DNA from: CALGLS01 sp965222105 | GTDB taxonomy: Bacteria; Bacteroidota; Bacteroidia; Chitinophagales; Saprospiraceae | Length of the DNA stretch: 64,000 nucleotides | Assembly: GCA_965222105.1 (NCBI GenBank) | Contig: CBDCTQ010000038.1 | Span: forward strand, 1-64,000 | Direction: 5' to 3' | Shown: piece after piece, positions 12,101 to 21,268 of the stretch | How the letters are laid out: each line of letters opens with the position of its first letter | How positions within the stretch are numbered: position 1 is the first letter of the stretch | Notes under the pieces: model-generated | What the model saw: the letters and a program-made list of their open reading frames with translations, nothing else | Told to the model about the DNA's origin: nothing | The model's database searches: none | Made by a program: the position numbers and the translations under genes

Positions 12101-15100
12101 GATTCTACCGTTACCATCAACCTCACATTCAGCAACTCCGTTTCCGGAGAAGAACTCTATGACGGCTGTTTTGGCGATGGATATTCGGTAGTAGTCGGTG
12201 GAAACATATATGATGAAACCAATCCCACTGGTGTGGAAACATTGACCAACGCCGCTGGATGTGATTCTATTGTCACCATTGCGCTCAACTTTGATGATGT
12301 GCTCAACGGCGCAGAGATTTACGACGGTTGTCAAGGCGACGGATACGCTGTAACTGTTGGCGGTAACATCTACGACGAAACCAACCCAACTGGTATGGAA
12401 ACATTGACCAGCTCGGTGGGATGTGATTCCATCGTGGCCGTCAACCTCAATTTTAACGCAAGTACTTCCGGCGAAGAATTGTACACCGGCTGCCAGGGAG
12501 ATGGATATGCCACGGTCGTTAACGGAAACGTTTACAACGAAACCAATCCCACCGGTACGGAGACGCTGAACAGTGCCGCAGGCTGCGATTCGGTGGTGAC
12601 CATCAACCTGACCTTCAACGATGCACTAACCGGTGATGAACTCTACGACGGCTGCCAGGATGACGGATACTCCGTTGTGGTCGGAGGCACTACCTACGAT
12701 CAAAACAATCCCACTGGCTCCGAAACACTCACCAGTGCTGCCGGTTGTGATTCTATTGTTACAATTAGCCTGTCTTTCAGCGATGTACTGACTGCCGACG
12801 AACTATACGACGGCTGTCAAGGCGATGGATACTTTGTGGTTGTTGGCGCAAACACCTACGACGAAGCCAACCCCACCGGCACGGAGACACTCACTAGTTC
12901 CGCAGGTTGCGACTCCATCATCACCATCAACCTCACTTACAACGCCGCCTCTACCGGCAACGAAGATTACACCGGTTGCCAGGGCGATGGGTACTCAATA
13001 ACCGTGGGAAGTACGACCTACGATGAGACCAACCCTATTGGCGCAGAAACATTGACCAATGCCGCTGGATGTGATTCAGTTGTTGTCGTCAACCTCGTTT
13101 ACAACTCCGCTTCCACAGGCGATGAACTCTACGACGGTTGCTTCGGCGATGGATATTCCATTGTTGTTGGCGGCACCACTTATGACGAAGCCAATCCCAC
13201 CGGCACAGAAGTAATTACCAACGCTGCCGGTTGCGATAGCACCGTTACCGTCAATCTTACCTTCAGCAATTCCGTTGCGGGCGATGAGCTATACGACGGT
13301 TGCTTTGGTGACGGGTACTCCGTTGTTGTGGGCGGAAACACTTATGATGAAACCAATCCCACCGGCACTGAAACGCTCACTAGCTCCGCCGGTTGCGATT
13401 CCATCGTTACCATCAACCTCACTTTCAACAGCACCCTTTCGGGAGATGAATTGTACGACGGATGTCAAGGTGACGGTTATACCGTTGTGGTGGGCGGCAA
13501 CACCTATGATGAAACCAATCCCACTGGCTCCGAAACATTGACCAGCTCTATTGGTTGCGACTCCATCGTCACTATTGATCTGACTTTCAACGCTGCTACC
13601 ACCGGTGATGAACTCTACACCGGATGCCAGGGTGATGGATACGCCACCGTGGTCAACGGAAACGTTTACAACGAAACCAATCCAACCGGTACGGAGACGC
13701 TCACCAGTGTCGCAGGTTGCGATTCGGTGGTAACCATCAACCTGATCTTCAACGATGCACTCACAGGTGATGAACTCTACGATGGATGTCAGGATGACGG
13801 ATACTCCGTTGTGGTCGGAGGCACTACCTACGATCAAAACAATCCCACTGGCTCCGAAACGCTCACCAGTGCCGCCGGATGTGATTCTATTGTTACCATC
13901 AGCTTATCGTTCAATGATGTGCTCACGGCCGACGAATTGTACGACGGATGTCAAGGCGATGGATACTTTGTGGTTGTTGGCGCAAACACCTACGACGAAG
14001 CCAACCCCACCGGCACGGAGACACTCACCAGTTCCGCAGGTTGCGACTCCATCATCACCATCAATCTCACTTACAACACCGCCTCTACCGGAAACGAAGA
14101 TTACACCGGTTGCCAGGGCGATGGGTATTCAATAACCGTGGGCAGTACGACCTACGATGAGACCAACCCCATTGGTGCAGAAACATTGACCAATGCCGCT
14201 GGATGTGATTCAGTTGTTGTCGTCAACCTCGTTTACAACTCCGCTTCCTCAGGCGATGAACTTTATGACGGCTGCTTCGGCGATGGATACTCTGTAGTAG
14301 TTGGTGGAAACACTTACGACGAAGCCAACCCCACCGGAACAGAAGTAATTACCAACGCCGCAGGATGTGACAGCACCGTTACCGTCAATCTGACTTTCAG
14401 CAATTCCGTTGCGGGCGATGAGCTATACGATGGTTGCTTTGGCGACGGATACTCCGTTGTCGTGGGTGGAACCACTTACGATGAAACGAATCCTACGGGC
14501 ACGGAGACATTGACCAGCTCCAGCGGTTGTGATTCTATTGTCACCATTGCGCTCAACTTCGATGATGTACTCAACGGCGCAGAGATTTACGACGGTTGTC
14601 AGGGCGACGGATACGCTGTAACCGTTGGCGGTAACATCTACGACGAAACCAACCCAACTGGTATGGAGACATTGACCAGCTCGGTGGGTTGCGATTCCAT
14701 CGTGGCCATCAACCTCAATTTTAACGCAAGTACTTCCGGCGAAGAATTGTACACCGGATGCCAGGGCGATGGATATGCCACGGTCGTCAACGGAAACGTT
14801 TACAACGAAGCCAACCCCACCGGTATGGAAACGCTCACCAGTGTCGCCGGATGCGATTCGGTGGTGACCATCAACCTGACCTTCAACGATGCACTCACCG
14901 GTGATGAACTCTACGATGGATGTCAGGATGACGGATACTCCGTTGTGGTCGGAGGCACCACCTACGATCAAAACAATCCCACTGGCTCCGAAACGCTCAC
15001 AAGTACCGCTGGTTGTGATTCTATTGTTACAATTAGCCTGTCTTTCAACGATGTACTCACGGCCGACGAATTGTACGACGGCTGCCAGGGCGATGGATAC

Positions 15101-15871
15101 TCCGTAACCGTGGGTAGTTCGACCTACGACGAAGCCAACCCCACCGGTACGGTAACCCTTACCAGCGTAAACGGCTGCGATTCCATCATCACCATCAACC
15201 TCACTTACAACGCCGCCTCTACCGGCAACGAAGATTACATCGGTTGCCAGGGAGACGGATACTCAATAACCGTGGGCAGTACGACCTACGATGAGGCCAA
15301 CCCCATTGGCGCAGAAACATTGACCAATGCCGCTGGATGTGATTCAGTTGTTGTCGTCAACCTCGTTTACAACTCCGCTTCCTCAGGCGATGAACTCTAC
15401 GACGGTTGCTTCGGCGATGGATACTCTGTAGTAGTTGGTGGAAACACTTACGACGAAGCCAACCCCACCGGCACAGAAGTAATTACCAACGCTGCCGGAT
15501 GCGATAGCACCGTTACCGTCAATCTTACCTTCAGCAATTCCGTTGCGGGCGATGAGCTCTACGATGGATGCTTCGGCGACGGGTACTCCGTTGTCGTGGG
15601 CGGAAACACTTACGATGAAACGAATCCTACGGGTACTGAGACATTGACCAGCTCCAGTGGTTGTGATTCTATTGTCACCATTGCGCTCAACTTTGATGAT
15701 GTACTCAACGGCGCCGAAGTCTATGATGGCTGTCAGGGCGACGGATACGCCGTAACCGTGGGTGGTAATATCTACGACGAAACCAATCCAACTGGTATGG
15801 AGACCTTGACCAGCTCGGTGGGTTGCGATTCCATCGTGGCCGTCAACCTCAATTTTAACGCAAGTACTTCC
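7933..15871 (+). repeat. Seven-unit super-repeat (1134 bp) in about seven tandem copies
   Basis: The unit starting GEELYTGCQGDGYATVVNG recurs at about 7933, 9068, 10202, 11336, 12470, 13604, 14738 and 15872. Intervals are 1134 bp (7 x 162), apart from 1135 across the inserted base. Within each copy the order of unit types is largely kept (YATVVNGNVYNE, DDGYSVVVGGTTYDQ, then GDGYFVVVGANTY or an equivalent, TGNEDYTGC, CFGDGYSVVVGG and so on), so whole seven-unit blocks were duplicated after the units had diverged. Confidence 0.85.
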
Positions 15872-18800
15872 GGCGAAGAATTGTACACCGGCTGCCAGGG
15901 CGATGGTTATGCCACGGTCGTCAACGGAAATGTTTATAACGAAACCAACCCAACAGGTATGGAAACGTTGACTGGTTCTACCGGCTGTGATTCCATTGTT
16001 ACCATAAACCTTACTTATAATGATGCACTGGCGGGTGAGGAATTGTACGATGGCTGTCAGGGCGATGGATATTCAGTAATAGTTGGCGGAACGACTTACG
16101 ACGAAGCCAACCCAACCGGCACAGAGGCATTGACCAGTACCGCCGGTTGCGATTCCATTGTTTCGATCAACCTGGCATTCAACGATGTACTCACCGGAGA
16201 GGAATTGTACGACGGGTGCCTCGGCGATGGATACTCCGTTGACGTAGGAGGGACCATTTACGATGAGAATAATCCCACCGGTTCGGAAACACTGACCAGT
16301 ACGGCTGGTTGCGATTCCATTGTTTCGGTCAACCTGGAGTTTAACGATGTACTCACCGGGGAGGAATTGTACGACGGATGCCTCGGCGACGGATACTCCG
16401 TCAACGTGGGAGGGACCATTTACGATGAGACCAATCCGACCGGTACGGAAACACTGACCAGTTCCGCCGGTTGCGATTCCATCGTTTCGGTCAACCTGGC
16501 GTTTAACGATGTGCTTACCGGAGAGGAATTGTACGACGGGTGCCTCGGCGATGGATACTCCGTTAACGTGGGAGGGACCATTTACGATGAGAATAATCCC
16601 ACCGGTTCGGAAACACTGACCAGTACCGCCGGTTGCGATTCCATTGTTTCGGTCAACCTGGCGTTTAACGATGTACTCACCGGGGAGGAATTGTACGACG
16701 GTTGCATCGGCGATGGATACTCCGTTGACGTGGGAGGGACCATTTACGATGAGAATAATCCCACCGGTTCGGAAACACTAACAAGTACGGCTGGTTGCGA
16801 TTCCATCGTTTCGGTCAACCTGGCGTTTAACGATGTGCTTACCGGAGAGGAATTGTACGACGGGTGCCTCGGCGATGGATACTCCGTTAACGTGGGAGGG
16901 ACCATTTACGATGAGAATAATCCCACCGGTTCGGAGACACTGACCAGTACCACCGGTTGCGATTCCATTGTTTCGGTTAACTTGGCATTTAACGATGTGC
17001 TCACCGGAGAGGAATTGTACGATGGATGTCAAGGCGATGGATATTCCGTTGCGGTGGGCGGTACGACCTACGACGAGGCCAACCCCACCGGGACAGAAAC
17101 ATTGATCAGTACGGCTGGATGCGATTCCATCGTTTCGATCAACCTGGCCTTCAGCGATGTGTTGACGGGGGAAGAGTTGTACGATGGATGCCAAGGCGAT
17201 GGTTATTCCGTAGTGGTGGGCGGTACAACCTATGATGAAGCCAATCCAACCGGTACAGAAACCTTAATAAGCTCTATTGGTTGTGACTCCATCGTTTCGG
17301 TCAACCTGTTATTTGACCAATCGGCTTCCGGTACGGAAAGTTATATTGGCTGTGAGGGCGACGGTTATTCCGTGGTGGTAGGTGGTACAACTTATGATGA
17401 AACCAATCCAACCGGCACCGAATCGTTGATTAGCTCGGCTGGCTGCGATTCTATTGTTACAATCAACTTATCGTTTAACAATATACTCGCGGGAGAGGAG
17501 TTATACAGCGGTTGCGAAGGCGATGGTTATTCGGTAGTAGTAGGTGGCAATACGTATGATGAAAGTAACCCAACCGGTATGGAAACATTGACCAGTACCG
17601 CCGGTTGTGATTCTATTGTTACGGTCAGCTTATCGTTTAGTGGCGTATTGTCCGGAGAGGAATCATACAGCGGTTGTCAGGGCGATGGCTATTCCGTGGT
17701 GGTGGGTGGCAACACCTATGACGAAACCAATCCGACCGGCATGGAAACACTGGTCAGTGTGGCTGGTTGTGATTCTATTGTTACGATCAGCTTGTCGTTC
17801 GATCAAACAGCTTTCGGAAACGAAGATTACACCGGTTGTGAGGGAGATGGTTACAGCATCGTTGTGGGTGGAAATATGTATGACGAATCCAATCCAATGG
17901 GTACAGAGACCCTGACGAGTAGTGCTGGTTGTGATTCCGTAGTTAGTGTCAACCTGGTATATCATTCCACGTCAAGTGGGACAGAACTTTACGACGGATG
18001 CGAAGGAGACGGTTACTCTGTAGTTGTCAACGGGATAGTGTACGATGAGGCCAACCCAACCGGAACGGAAGTAATAGTAGGAGGCAACTACCTCGGCTGT
18101 GACTCTACCGTTACTGTATCACTTGCATTTATACCTTCTTCACAAAATGCGATTAACACCATCCTTTGCGAAAGCGAAAGCGTCCTTGTAAATGGAAATG
18201 AATACGACATCGACAATCCAAGTGGTACGGAAATCATCGAAAACGGAAGTTACACCGGATGTGATTCTATTGTTACAATCGATCTTCAATTTACAGATGC
18301 CATAGAATACGACACGACAGCTACCTTATGCGAAGACGAGCAAATCGTTATCAACGGCAATGTATACGACTTCGGCAATCCGTCTGGTACAGAGATCATA
18401 CCCGGAGGCAGCGTAGGAGGTTGCGACAGCATCATCAACGTTAACCTGAATTTTTACCCGCAGGTACTGGCTTCGATCAGTGCCGATGGCGTCGTTTGCT
18501 CCGGAGATTCTGTGGAAGTTGTTTTCCTCCTCGAAGGCGGCAGCAGCTATGATGTCGACTTTTTCGATGGTAGTTCGATCATTAGTCTTATGAATATTGT
18601 CAACGGCTACACGATAATGGTAGCTCCAGGCGCGACGACTACTTATAGCATTTCCAACGTCAGTGCATTGGGCATACCTTGCGATCCGATATTGCAGGCA
18701 GCCGAAGTTACCGTATCAGTCAACGACATCGGAGTGGATGCCTTGGTCACGTCTGACTACGACGGATTTGGCGTAAGCTGCAATGATGGCAACGATGGTA

Positions 18801-19750
18801 CGGCCAGTGCCACGGGCTTCGATGGTACCGAACCCTATAATTATGAGTGGAGCAACGGATCGACCGGCAGCGATGTTTCCAATTTGTCGGAAGGTACTTA
18901 CACCGTTACTGCCACCGATGCAAACGGCTGTACTTCAGTGGATGAAATCGTCATTTCCGCTCCCAATGCACTGCAACTCAGCGGCTTTGGTATGCCCCCC
19001 ACTTGTTTCGAAGAAAACGATGGCAGCATTATGATCGATGAGATTATGGGTGGTACAGCCCCGTATTTGGTTTCTGTCGACGGAGAGCTTTTCCAAACGG
19101 TCGGTCAATTGCCACATACCATCCCCTTCCTGGAAGCCGGCAATTATGAGGTGGTCATTCAGGATGCCAATGACTGCATCGGCGTGACGAGTGTAGTGGT
19201 CAGTGCTCCCCTACCCTTGCTGGTGGATCTGGGGCCCGATGAAAGTATATTGTTGGGAGATAGCATTGAGTTGACGGCATTGACCAACCGACCTATTGTA
19301 GATTTCACCTGGACGAGTGGAGGAGACCAGTTGAGTTGTGATACTTGCTTGCAATCTTACACCCGTCCATTCCAGACTACGGAGTACACCCTCGAAGTTG
19401 TCGACGAAGACGGTTGTGTTGGTTTCGATGACATCGTCATTACGGTTGAAAAACCGAGACCCGTGTTCATCCCCAACGCATTTAGTCCCAACGGAGACGG
19501 CAACAATGATGTGTTCTATATTTTCTCCGACCAGGAGGTAACGCAGATCAGAACCATGCGGATATTTGACCGCTGGGGAGAGGTCGTCTTCCGGCAGGAT
19601 AATTTCCAACCCAATGATCCTGGATTCGGATGGGATGGCAACCTGAGGGGAGAGCCGATGAACCCCGCTGTGTTTGTATACTACATAGAGGTCGAGTTTA
19701 TCGATGGATGGGTGGAGTCGTATTCGGGTGATATTACTTTGTTGAGGTAG
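9020..19750 (+). CDS. Giant tandem-repeat surface protein, 3' fragment with T9SS type B C-terminal domain
   Basis: This continues the preceding repeat gene after the frameshift; correct reading begins at NASTSGEELYTGC, about residue 12, and the GTG at 9020 is not a biological start. Residues to about 3100 are more 54-residue units, the last two divergent (VNGNVYDFGNPSGTEI type). Then come a region with Ig/SprB-like segments (EPYNYEWSNGSTGSDVS and GTYTVTATDANGC, about 3255-3395) and, from about 3480, the gliding-motility-type C-terminal domain: FIPNAFSPNGDGNNDVF, FDRWGEVVF, a glycine-rich GWDG loop and GDITLLR at the end. That domain directs export through the type IX system and surface attachment. 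No transporter or enzyme gene is in the same operon. Total coding length in the window is 6,582 residues, so the intact protein is larger still. Confidence is high for family and export route, low for function. Confidence 0.9.
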   Translation: MIPSWPSTSILNASTSGEELYTGCQGDGYATVVNGNVYNEVNPTGMETLTSAAGCDSVVTINLTFNDALTGEELYDGCQDDGYSVVVGGTTYDQNNPTGSETLTSAAGCDSIVTISLSFNDVLTADELYDGCQGDGYFVVVGANTYNEANPTGTETLTSSAGCDSIITINLTYNAASTGNEDYTGCQGDGYSIDVGGTTYDETNPIGAETLTNAAGCDSVVVVNLVYNSASTGDELYDGCFGDGYSVVVGGNTYDEANPIGTEVITNAAGCDSTVTVNLTFSNSVAGDELYDGCFGDGYSVVVGGTTYDETNPTGTETLTSSAGCDSIVTIVLNFDDVLNGAEIYDGCQGDGYSVVVGGNTYDETNPTGIETLTSSVGCDSIVAINLNFNASTAGEELYTGCQGDGYATVVNGNVYNEANPTGMETLTSIAGCDSVVTINLTFNDVLTGDELYDGCQDDGYSVVVGGTTYDQNNPTGSETLTSAAGCDSIVTISLSFNDVLTADELYDGCQGDGYAVIVGSNTYDEANPTGTETLTSINGCDSIITINLTYNAASTGNEDYTGCQGDGYSITVGSTTYDETNPIGAETLTNAAGCDSVVVVNLVYNTASTGDELYDGCFGDGYSVVVGGNTYDEANPIGTEVITNAAGCDSTVTVNLTFSNSVAGDELYDGCFGDGYSVVVGGNIYDETNPTGVETLTSSAGCDSIVTIALNFDDVLNGAEVYDGCQGDGYAVTVGGNIYDETNPTGMETLTSSVGCDSIVAINLNFNASTAGEELYTGCQGDGYATVVNGNVYNEANPTGTETLTSVAGCDSVVTINLTFNDALTGDELYDGCQDDGYSVVVGGTTYDQNNPTGSETLTSAAGCDSIVTISLSFNDVLTADELYDGCQGDGYSVTVGSNTYNEANPTGTETLTSINGCDSIITINLTYNATSTGNEDYTGCQGDGYSITVGSTTYDETNPIGAETLTNAAGCDSVVVVNLIYNTPSTGDELYDGCFGDGYSVTVGGTTYDEANPAGTEVITNTAGCDSTVTINLTFSNSVSGEELYDGCFGDGYSVVVGGNIYDETNPTGVETLTNAAGCDSIVTIALNFDDVLNGAEIYDGCQGDGYAVTVGGNIYDETNPTGMETLTSSVGCDSIVAVNLNFNASTSGEELYTGCQGDGYATVVNGNVYNETNPTGTETLNSAAGCDSVVTINLTFNDALTGDELYDGCQDDGYSVVVGGTTYDQNNPTGSETLTSAAGCDSIVTISLSFSDVLTADELYDGCQGDGYFVVVGANTYDEANPTGTETLTSSAGCDSIITINLTYNAASTGNEDYTGCQGDGYSITVGSTTYDETNPIGAETLTNAAGCDSVVVVNLVYNSASTGDELYDGCFGDGYSIVVGGTTYDEANPTGTEVITNAAGCDSTVTVNLTFSNSVAGDELYDGCFGDGYSVVVGGNTYDETNPTGTETLTSSAGCDSIVTINLTFNSTLSGDELYDGCQGDGYTVVVGGNTYDETNPTGSETLTSSIGCDSIVTIDLTFNAATTGDELYTGCQGDGYATVVNGNVYNETNPTGTETLTSVAGCDSVVTINLIFNDALTGDELYDGCQDDGYSVVVGGTTYDQNNPTGSETLTSAAGCDSIVTISLSFNDVLTADELYDGCQGDGYFVVVGANTYDEANPTGTETLTSSAGCDSIITINLTYNTASTGNEDYTGCQGDGYSITVGSTTYDETNPIGAETLTNAAGCDSVVVVNLVYNSASSGDELYDGCFGDGYSVVVGGNTYDEANPTGTEVITNAAGCDSTVTVNLTFSNSVAGDELYDGCFGDGYSVVVGGTTYDETNPTGTETLTSSSGCDSIVTIALNFDDVLNGAEIYDGCQGDGYAVTVGGNIYDETNPTGMETLTSSVGCDSIVAINLNFNASTSGEELYTGCQGDGYATVVNGNVYNEANPTGMETLTSVAGCDSVVTINLTFNDALTGDELYDGCQDDGYSVVVGGTTYDQNNPTGSETLTSTAGCDSIVTISLSFNDVLTADELYDGCQGDGYSVTVGSSTYDEANPTGTVTLTSVNGCDSIITINLTYNAASTGNEDYIGCQGDGYSITVGSTTYDEANPIGAETLTNAAGCDSVVVVNLVYNSASSGDELYDGCFGDGYSVVVGGNTYDEANPTGTEVITNAAGCDSTVTVNLTFSNSVAGDELYDGCFGDGYSVVVGGNTYDETNPTGTETLTSSSGCDSIVTIALNFDDVLNGAEVYDGCQGDGYAVTVGGNIYDETNPTGMETLTSSVGCDSIVAVNLNFNASTSGEELYTGCQGDGYATVVNGNVYNETNPTGMETLTGSTGCDSIVTINLTYNDALAGEELYDGCQGDGYSVIVGGTTYDEANPTGTEALTSTAGCDSIVSINLAFNDVLTGEELYDGCLGDGYSVDVGGTIYDENNPTGSETLTSTAGCDSIVSVNLEFNDVLTGEELYDGCLGDGYSVNVGGTIYDETNPTGTETLTSSAGCDSIVSVNLAFNDVLTGEELYDGCLGDGYSVNVGGTIYDENNPTGSETLTSTAGCDSIVSVNLAFNDVLTGEELYDGCIGDGYSVDVGGTIYDENNPTGSETLTSTAGCDSIVSVNLAFNDVLTGEELYDGCLGDGYSVNVGGTIYDENNPTGSETLTSTTGCDSIVSVNLAFNDVLTGEELYDGCQGDGYSVAVGGTTYDEANPTGTETLISTAGCDSIVSINLAFSDVLTGEELYDGCQGDGYSVVVGGTTYDEANPTGTETLISSIGCDSIVSVNLLFDQSASGTESYIGCEGDGYSVVVGGTTYDETNPTGTESLISSAGCDSIVTINLSFNNILAGEELYSGCEGDGYSVVVGGNTYDESNPTGMETLTSTAGCDSIVTVSLSFSGVLSGEESYSGCQGDGYSVVVGGNTYDETNPTGMETLVSVAGCDSIVTISLSFDQTAFGNEDYTGCEGDGYSIVVGGNMYDESNPMGTETLTSSAGCDSVVSVNLVYHSTSSGTELYDGCEGDGYSVVVNGIVYDEANPTGTEVIVGGNYLGCDSTVTVSLAFIPSSQNAINTILCESESVLVNGNEYDIDNPSGTEIIENGSYTGCDSIVTIDLQFTDAIEYDTTATLCEDEQIVINGNVYDFGNPSGTEIIPGGSVGGCDSIINVNLNFYPQVLASISADGVVCSGDSVEVVFLLEGGSSYDVDFFDGSSIISLMNIVNGYTIMVAPGATTTYSISNVSALGIPCDPILQAAEVTVSVNDIGVDALVTSDYDGFGVSCNDGNDGTASATGFDGTEPYNYEWSNGSTGSDVSNLSEGTYTVTATDANGCTSVDEIVISAPNALQLSGFGMPPTCFEENDGSIMIDEIMGGTAPYLVSVDGELFQTVGQLPHTIPFLEAGNYEVVIQDANDCIGVTSVVVSAPLPLLVDLGPDESILLGDSIELTALTNRPIVDFTWTSGGDQLSCDTCLQSYTRPFQTTEYTLEVVDEDGCVGFDDIVITVEKPRPVFIPNAFSPNGDGNNDVFYIFSDQEVTQIRTMRIFDRWGEVVFRQDNFQPNDPGFGWDGNLRGEPMNPAVFVYYIEVEFIDGWVESYSGDITLLR
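9049..9056 (+). other. Single-base insertion (frameshift) in the giant repeat gene
   Basis: The sequence here reads AATTTTAAACGCAAG, whereas the equivalent place in the later super-repeat copies (near 10185, 11320, 12455, 14720 and 15855) reads AATTTTAACGCAAG. The extra A lies at 9052-9054. The super-repeat period is 1134 bp everywhere it can be measured except across this point, where it is 1135. Removing the base joins both frames into one continuous reading of 6,582 codons. It could be a real inactivating mutation, phase variation or an assembly error. Confidence 0.9.
16196..17005 (+). repeat. Third expansion zone: five GGTIYDE-type units
   Basis: Five successive units starting at about 16196, 16358, 16520, 16682 and 16844 share LTGEELYDGC, the variable GDGYSV(N/D)VGGTIYDE stretch and CDSIVSVNL. 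They differ from the units in the two earlier zones, so this end of the gene expanded separately. Confidence 0.75.
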
Positions 19751-19869
19751 ATGATTTATTAGACATTATGAACAGAAATTTTGTATGCAGCCTGAATGCC
19801 TATTCAGTTGCTATACAAAAAATCCATTCATAGTGTCTATTGGGGTTGGTGTTTGCCATCCCGTTTTCG

Positions 19870-19907
19870 AAACGGCATTCTGCGCTGTGCAGGATGCCGT
19901 TTTTGCG
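19870..19907 (+). terminator. Intrinsic terminator of the giant repeat gene
   Basis: A 14-bp stem (AAACGGCATTCTGC with GCAGGATGCCGTTT, one G-T pair) closes a 5-nt loop (GCTGT) and is followed by TTGCGTTTT. It lies 120 bp after the stop. A second imperfect inverted repeat at about 19760-19842 (AGACATTATGAA against TTCATAGTGTCT, with an inner CTGAAT/ATTCAG hairpin) lies between the stop and the terminator. Confidence 0.7.
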
Positions 19908-19931
19908 TTTTCGGGAAACCGCCTATCTTTA
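19902..19931 (+). promoter_or_regulatory. Putative promoter of the sugar transporter gene
   Basis: TTTTG ends at 19905 and TATCTTTA lies at 19924-19931, an 18-nt gap, close to the Bacteroidota pattern TTG-N(17-23)-TAnnTTTG with the last base mismatched. It overlaps the tail of the preceding terminator. Confidence 0.45.
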
Positions 19932-19976
19932 CGACTCTAAGTTAAGTCAAAAAAGTTGTCAAAAAACAAACCCTCT

Positions 19977-21212
19977 ATGTCGAAACCTGGCCACCCTTCC
20001 TACCGAACAGCGTTTTCCTTTTTTGTGATCTTGTTTTTTATGTGGGCCTTCCTTACGGAGATGAATGGCGTGTTGGTGCCCTTTGTCAAAAAGGTGTTTG
20101 ACTTTGGGTATGCGCAGGCCATACTGGTGCAGTTTTGTTTTTTCATTGCCTTTGCGTTGATGGCCATCCCTGCTTCCCGGTTGTTGGAACGCATTGGTTA
20201 CCGCCGGGGTATTATTCTGGGGTTGGCGGCAATGGGCGTGGGTTGTTTGTTATTTATTCCGGCGTCGCGGATGGTGGTTTTTCCGTTGTTTTTGGGTGCC
20301 TTGTTTGTGTTGGCTACGGGTGTGACGATGTTGCAAGTGGCTGCCAATCCCTATGTGGCGGTGCTGGGCAGGCCGGAAGGAGCTGCCAGCCGGTTGAATC
20401 TGGCGCAAGGGTTCAACTCGGTGGCGAAGATCATAGCGCCACTGTTTGGTAGTTATTTTATCTTGAAAGGGTTGTCGGATTTGCCGAAAGCGGAAGCAGC
20501 TGCGGCAGTTCAGTGGCCTTATATTGGTTTGGGGGTTGCCTTGTTTTTGGTAGCAGGGGTTTTCTTTTTTATCCGGTTGCCCGACATGGAAGATATTGCT
20601 GCCCTGCAAGCCGGGCCCGCGGAGAAGGGGTCGAAAACGATTTGGGAATATCCGCATCTGTTGTTGGGAGCGGTAGCCATTTTCATGTACGTAGGAGCGG
20701 AAGTGGCGGTGGCTTCGTATATGATCAATTTTGTAGGGCTGGAGCACATCGCCGGATTGGAGGAAGCGGATGCGGGGCGCTATCTGTCGTTGTATTGGGG
20801 TGGGCTGATGGTGGGGCGATTTGTTGGGGCGGCGCTGTTGCAAAAGTTAAAATCGCAGTGGTTGCTGGCGCTCAATGCCGTGTTGTCGATATTATTGTTA
20901 TTTGTTGCCGTGTCGACTTCTGGAGCGGTGGCTATGTGGTCGCTCATCCTTCTGGGGTTGTGCAATTCGATCATGTGGAGCAATATTTTCACGTTGGCTA
21001 TCGATGGGTTGGGCAGCCTGACGTCGCAGGGGTCAGGGCTCTTGGTGACGGCCATTGTGGGGGGTGCCGTTATCCCCTTGCTGATGGGGTTGCTGGCCGA
21101 CCGGGTGGGGTTGCAGCCGTCGTATTTGATACTGGTGGTTTGTTATGGATATATTTTGTTTTATGCGTTGCGAGGTTGGCGGGCTGATGCCGGGGGAATG
21201 CAAGGTAGTTAA
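19977..21212 (+). CDS. Sugar MFS transporter, FucP/GluP family
   Basis: Inner-membrane symporter of the major facilitator superfamily, most like L-fucose/H+ or glucose/galactose transporters. About 12 hydrophobic segments can be read. Family features include FFFMWAF-like text in helix 1 (FFMWAFLTEMNGVLVPFVK), the RRG loop after helix 2 (ERIGYRRGI), TMLQVAANPYVAVLG in helix 4, and the LAQGFNS helix 5 motif. The ATG at 19977 is preferred to the in-frame TTG at 19956 because it directly precedes the conserved N-terminal segment; that gives 411 residues, normal for the family. It stands alone behind a terminator and its own promoter. The substrate cannot be fixed from sequence. A GH20 hexosaminidase lies 38 kb away, so no direct link is claimed. 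Confidence 0.88.
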   Translation: MSKPGHPSYRTAFSFFVILFFMWAFLTEMNGVLVPFVKKVFDFGYAQAILVQFCFFIAFALMAIPASRLLERIGYRRGIILGLAAMGVGCLLFIPASRMVVFPLFLGALFVLATGVTMLQVAANPYVAVLGRPEGAASRLNLAQGFNSVAKIIAPLFGSYFILKGLSDLPKAEAAAAVQWPYIGLGVALFLVAGVFFFIRLPDMEDIAALQAGPAEKGSKTIWEYPHLLLGAVAIFMYVGAEVAVASYMINFVGLEHIAGLEEADAGRYLSLYWGGLMVGRFVGAALLQKLKSQWLLALNAVLSILLLFVAVSTSGAVAMWSLILLGLCNSIMWSNIFTLAIDGLGSLTSQGSGLLVTAIVGGAVIPLLMGLLADRVGLQPSYLILVVCYGYILFYALRGWRADAGGMQGS

Positions 21213-21268
21213 GTGTAATTCTGAGCATTTTCGTATGAAATCTTATTTTGAAAAATAAAAAAGTACTG

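Larger units (their letters stand above)
1..18340 (+). repeat. 162-bp coding tandem repeat: 112 units in exact register plus two divergent units
   Basis: The first Cys codon of a unit is at 16-18 and that of the last regular unit at 17999-18001. The distance is 111 x 162 + 1, the 1 being the inserted A near 9053, so no net indel occurs in 112 consecutive units. A +6 bp unit follows (Cys codon at 18167), then one at 18329. Conserved unit positions are the YDGC and GCDS cysteines, the NPTGTE turn and the NLT strand. Nucleotide identity between neighbouring units ranges from complete to strongly diverged. Confidence 0.92.
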
